Shown: positions 61,013-64,000 of the stretch, one piece after another
How positions within the stretch are numbered: the stretch's first letter is position 1
How the letters are laid out: every line of letters begins with the position of its first letter
From: Herpetosiphonaceae bacterium
GTDB lineage: Bacteria > Chloroflexota > Chloroflexia > Chloroflexales > Herpetosiphonaceae
NCBI GenBank assembly: GCA_026003835.1
Contig: BPHZ01000004.1
Location: 1 to 64,000, forward strand
DNA length: 64,000 nucleotides
Direction of reading: 5' to 3'
Notes under the pieces: generated by a model
Database searches by the model: none
Seen by the model: only the letters and a program-made list of their open reading frames with translations
Told to the model about the DNA's origin: nothing
Program-made: the position numbers and the translations under genes

Positions 61013-61120
61013 ATCGTGATGAGGAAGGGGGCGCCGGAGGGGTTCACGCCCCTCCGAACCGCCCAGCCACACTAATCGTGGTGAGCAGAGGGCATCGGAG
61101 GGGTTCACGCCCCTCCGACC
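61013..61120 (+). repeat. intergenic hairpin repeats, copies 2 and 3
   Basis: Two copies of GGAGGGG-TTCACG-CCCCTCC lie at 61036-61055 and 61097-61116, 61 bases apart, after the amylase gene. The first is preceded by GATCGTGATGAGGAAGGGGG, nearly the same as before the copy at 6696. They may act as a bidirectional terminator between the amylase and the convergent regulator gene. Confidence 0.55.
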
Positions 61121-61148
61121 ACTCTATGACGATGGATGGGGTAGATGA

Positions 61149-61496
61149 CTAGAGTTCGAAATCGGCAAAGGCTTGCGTAAAGCGCTGGACCGCCAGCACC
61201 TCCAGCCCATCCCGAAACCAGCGATAGCGGGCCACGATCTCCATGCCTACCGGAGTCAGCACCATCGAGCCGCCCGCAGCCCCCCCGCTCTGCCCAATCA
61301 CCAGCCGCGTGCCCAGGCGCTGCTCGCTCTCCCGCAGCTGCCCCCAGGCCGCCCGATAGGACATCCGCTGCTCGCGTGCCGCAGCCGTCAGTGAGCCGGT
61401 ACGCTCAATCGCGTCGAGCAAGGCCACCCGCTGATCGTCCAGCACTACCACCCCATCCTGCTCAATCCAACAAGTGATTCCAACCTCCCAGCGCAT
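61149..61496 (-). CDS. ModE-like winged-helix regulator (DNA-binding domain only)
   Basis: From ATG 61496, with AGGAGG upstream, the 115-residue product is a single LysR-type winged helix of the ModE N-terminal kind: LLDAIERTGSLTAAAREQRM, then SYRAAWGQLRESEQRLGTRL and GGAAGGSMVLTPVGMEIVAR. The molybdate-binding (TOBE) domains of ModE are missing. Such short proteins regulate molybdate or other metal uptake in various bacteria; the target here is unknown. The frame reaching 61574 is longer but has no better start. Confidence 0.8.
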   Translation of the reverse strand: MRWEVGITCWIEQDGVVVLDDQRVALLDAIERTGSLTAAAREQRMSYRAAWGQLRESEQRLGTRLVIGQSGGAAGGSMVLTPVGMEIVARYRWFRDGLEVLAVQRFTQAFADFEL

Positions 61497-61574
61497 ACGA
61501 CCTCCTCTCCCTCTCCCTGCTCTTCGTCTGCGCTCAGCCCGGTCGATGGATAGAACCATCCAGTTGTTAGTCAA

Positions 61575-61879
61575 GCCTGTCGGAGCGCTTCTGTCAAGTT
61601 AAGCAGATGTCTAATCAATGACAGGTGATCGATCGCGAGGTCGATGAGGCTGGCATCCATCCAGCCGGAGCACATCAGGGACAGAGGAATGCGGCTACGA
61701 GGACGGATCGAGAACGAGTGGGTGATGAGCGGATCGTGATAGGGGATAGACACAGGAAGGATGCGACGCAGCTATTCAGCCTGATCGTCGCATCCTTCCC
61801 GATAGCAGGGAGTCTACCGCTGGAACGTCGAGTTGTCTCAGTCCAGTAGCTCGTTCCAACGTCTAGGGTCGGCGCTGCC
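61575..61879. other. intergenic region with a strong inverted repeat
   Basis: No gene was seen in this 305-base gap. GGAAGGATGCGACG (61755-61768) and its exact complement (61786-61799) form a 14-base-pair stem with a 17-base loop. On the minus strand it lies downstream of the response-regulator gene and could stop or stabilise that message, but no T-run follows it on either strand. Confidence 0.5.
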
Positions 61880-62284
61880 CTAACGCGGCATCCACACCGA
61901 CTCGCCTTCAAGCAACGCCCGAATCTGTTGTGGGAAGCGTCTGGCGTCAAGCGGCTTGCCAATAAAGCCATCGAAGCCCGCCGCCCGTGCCCGCAGCTCG
62001 TCCTGCGGCAGCACATTCGCCGTCATCGCCACCACACGGGTATCTTTCAGCTGCGGATGCTCCCGGATCTGCGCTAAGACGCTGTAGCCATCCTCATACG
62101 GCAGCTGAATATCCAGCAGGATCAAGTCCACCCGCGGCAGCGTTTCGGCCAGCTTAATGCCCTGCCGCCCCGACGCCCGCGAGTTGATATATTTGACACC
62201 CGCCAGGCGTAGCAAATCGCTGGCGACCATCAGGTTATTGGGATCGTCTTCGATGATAATCACGTAAGCATCTGCAATATTCAT
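61880..62284 (-). CDS. single-domain response regulator
   Basis: From ATG 62284 with GGAGG upstream, the 134-residue product is a CheY-like receiver: IIIEDDPNNLMVASDLLRLA (acidic pair), then RVDLILLDIQLPYEDGYSVL (phospho-accepting Asp), VVAMTANVLPQDELRARAAG and FDGFIGKPLDARRFPQQI (Lys). There is no output domain. It follows the hybrid kinase by 16 bases and probably acts in the same phosphorelay. Confidence 0.93.
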   Translation of the reverse strand: MNIADAYVIIIEDDPNNLMVASDLLRLAGVKYINSRASGRQGIKLAETLPRVDLILLDIQLPYEDGYSVLAQIREHPQLKDTRVVAMTANVLPQDELRARAAGFDGFIGKPLDARRFPQQIRALLEGESVWMPR

Positions 62285-62300
62285 CCCGTCGATCCTCCTT

Positions 62301-64000
62301 TCAGCACGTTCCCTCCACCGTTGGATGGTTGGCGGTCTTGAGTACCTGAGCCACATTACTCAGAATATGCTCCGCCGAAACGACCCCCTTGCTGAGCAGC
62401 CCCTTGACGCGTTGTTGCAGGAACCCGCGTTCAGCGGCGGTCAGATCCTTGGCTGTCAGCACGATTACCGGGATGGTCTGGGTCTGCGGACTGGCGTCCA
62501 ACTGCTCCAGCACAGCAAAGCCATCCACCTCCGGCATCATCAGATCCAAAATGATCAAATCCGGCGGCGCCTTGGCGATCTGCTCCAGCCCTTCACGACC
62601 ATTGCTCGCCGTCAGGATCTGATAGGAATTGACCCGTTTAAGGTGCTGGGTGATGATCTCCCGCGCGTTGGGATCGTCGTCGATGACCAGAATCCGCGAG
62701 CCCTGACTGACCAGCCGCGCCACCGTGCTGCGTAGCTGCTCTTCATTGATCGGCTTGGTCAGATAGGCGCTGGCGCCCAGGTAGTAGCCCATCTTTTGAT
62801 CCTCAACAATGGTGTAGAGCATGACCGGCACTGTCTGCAGCTCGGGATCGGTCTTGAGTTCGGACAGCACCTCCCAGCCATCCTTGTAGGGCATCAGAAT
62901 GTCAAGGATGATCGCCGCCGGCTTTAAGCGCCGGGTTTCCTCCAGCGCTATGCGGCTGTCGCTGATGCCATAGACAGTGTAGCCGTCCTTGCTGAGGTAG
63001 GCGGCGATAATCTCGATGGCGGCCCGGTCATCGTCGATGACCACAACCGTCCGGCCCTCGCCTTCCTGCTCCTGAGCGGCGGTCAGCAGCTGTGCGAGGG
63101 CCGGGGCCGCTGCAGGGGTCGACGCCTCAACGATAGGCAGCGTAAAGAAGAAGGTCGAGCCCTCGCCCACGGTACTCTCGGCCCACACCTGCCCGCCGTG
63201 CATTTCGACCAGGCGCCGGCAGATGGCTAACCCCAGCCCGGTGCCTTCGTAGCGCCGATTGGCTTCACCGTCGATCTGGCGGAATTCTTCAAAGATATGA
63301 TCGAGATGCTCCGGCGGGATGCCGATGCCGGTATCGCTGACGCTCAGCACCACATACTCGCCCTCTTGCGCCGCGTGGACGGTAATGGAACCCCGATCGG
63401 TGAACTTCGCCGCATTGCTGAGCAGGTTGAGCAGCACCTGGCGGATGCGCGTGCGATCGGCCATCACCTGCGGCAGATCGGGGGCCAGCTCCTGGCGGAG
63501 TTCGACCGGCTTGTCCTTGAGCAACCCGGTCGCCGTCGACATCACGCCCCGCACCAGCTCGGGCAGCTTCAGCGGCTCTTTGAAGAGATCCATGCGCCCG
63601 GCCTCGATCTTGGCCAGATCCAAAATGTCGTTAATCAGCCCCAGCAGATGCTCGCCGCTATCGTAGATGCGCGTGAGGTAATCTTTTTGATCCTCATTGA
63701 GCTCCCCACGCATCCCGGTCTGGAGGATGTAGGAAAAGTTGATGATCGAGTTGAGCGGCGTACGCAGCTCGTGGGACATATTGGCCAGGAAGCGATCCTT
63801 GAGACGGTTGGCCTCCTCCGCGGCGGCGCGGGCGGCCTGGGCTTCTTCGGTGGCCTTCGCCAGCTCCGCCGTCCGCGCGATAATGCGCTGCTCCAGATCC
63901 TCGTGAATCTGCTTCAGCTCGTTGGTCATGGTATTGAAGACGGTGGCCAACACGCCCATCTCATTGCGCTGGGGAATAGTGACCTGTTGGGAGAGATCGC
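62301..64000 (-). CDS. hybrid sensor histidine kinase with two receiver domains, 5' end outside the window
   Basis: The frame is open to the right edge; at least 566 residues are present. In order: the end of a HAMP domain (TIPQRNEMGVLATVFN), a coiled coil, HisKA with FLANMSHELRTPLNSI (phospho-accepting His), and HATPase_c with VLLNLLSNAAKFTDRG (N box), SDTGIGIPPEHLDHIFEEF (G1/F box) and GTGLGLAICRRLVEMHGG (G2). Receiver 1 has VVVIDDDRAAIE and AIILDILMPYKDG. Receiver 2 has ILVIDDDPNAREI and LIILDLMMPEVDG and ends HPTVEGTC. The sensor part is missing. With the next gene it forms a multi-step phosphorelay. Confidence 0.93.
   Translation of the reverse strand, partial: DLSQQVTIPQRNEMGVLATVFNTMTNELKQIHEDLEQRIIARTAELAKATEEAQAARAAAEEANRLKDRFLANMSHELRTPLNSIINFSYILQTGMRGELNEDQKDYLTRIYDSGEHLLGLINDILDLAKIEAGRMDLFKEPLKLPELVRGVMSTATGLLKDKPVELRQELAPDLPQVMADRTRIRQVLLNLLSNAAKFTDRGSITVHAAQEGEYVVLSVSDTGIGIPPEHLDHIFEEFRQIDGEANRRYEGTGLGLAICRRLVEMHGGQVWAESTVGEGSTFFFTLPIVEASTPAAAPALAQLLTAAQEQEGEGRTVVVIDDDRAAIEIIAAYLSKDGYTVYGISDSRIALEETRRLKPAAIILDILMPYKDGWEVLSELKTDPELQTVPVMLYTIVEDQKMGYYLGASAYLTKPINEEQLRSTVARLVSQGSRILVIDDDPNAREIITQHLKRVNSYQILTASNGREGLEQIAKAPPDLIILDLMMPEVDGFAVLEQLDASPQTQTIPVIVLTAKDLTAAERGFLQQRVKGLLSKGVVSAEHILSNVAQVLKTANHPTVEGTC

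Overview
The window is one contig piece of a GC-rich bacterium, most likely a member of the Chloroflexota (Chloroflexia, Roseiflexus/Kouleothrix/Herpetosiphon-like). This is inferred from gene content: an nuoABCDIHJKLMMN operon with no EFG, paired FHA proteins of the FhaA/FhaB type, an extracellular contractile injection system (eCIS) of the kind common in this phylum, and MinD-like paralogues around an ECF/HAMP protein. No rRNA, tRNA or CRISPR array was seen.

Layout. 1-1.7 kb: a nucleotidyltransferase-like gene cut by the window edge, then an O-antigen-ligase C-terminus joined head-on to a frameshifted heavy-metal P-type ATPase N-terminus. 1.9-3.5 kb: remnants of two transposases, one of them IS66. 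3.6-6.6 kb: an AT-rich, decaying island with a three-gene secreted/lipoprotein operon, divergent from a broken XRE regulator; the shared promoter region carries three related dyads. 6.7-11.1 kb: methylthioadenosine/5-deoxynucleoside salvage genes (mtnA, mtnP, a degenerate mtnP paralogue, a class II aldolase) with map and a DUF983 gene.

11.1-35.8 kb: one long minus-strand eCIS locus. In transcription order it encodes an AAA+ ATPase, an eCIS-core DUF4157 protein, a DUF4255 cap protein, sheath, three tube proteins, small assembly proteins, a fourth tube-like protein, a very repetitive PLxQR protein, a LysM hub protein, a VgrG-like spike, PAAR, gp25, a large baseplate protein, an FHA-baseplate fusion, and a 1667-residue protein. 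That last protein has four FHA domains, Ig-like repeats, one membrane span and a beta-helix. Together the last two suggest a membrane-anchored, FHA-linked injection machine, which is the most interesting content of the window.

36.0-40.9 kb, divergent from the eCIS: a compact plus-strand operon of MinD-like ATPase, MFS/NPT-type transporter, ECF-S/HAMP protein, winged-helix protein, AdoMet-decarboxylase-like protein and a second MinD-like ATPase. Its function is not recognised. 41.5-55.3 kb: respiratory complex I with a readable promoter and terminator. 55.4-64 kb: FHA pair, tsaB/tsaE, a secreted GH13 amylase with a consensus promoter, a ModE-like regulator, a response regulator and a hybrid histidine kinase running off the right edge.

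Several genes carry apparent single-base frameshifts, including nuoH inside an otherwise intact operon. Some of the breaks described here may therefore be sequencing errors rather than biology.
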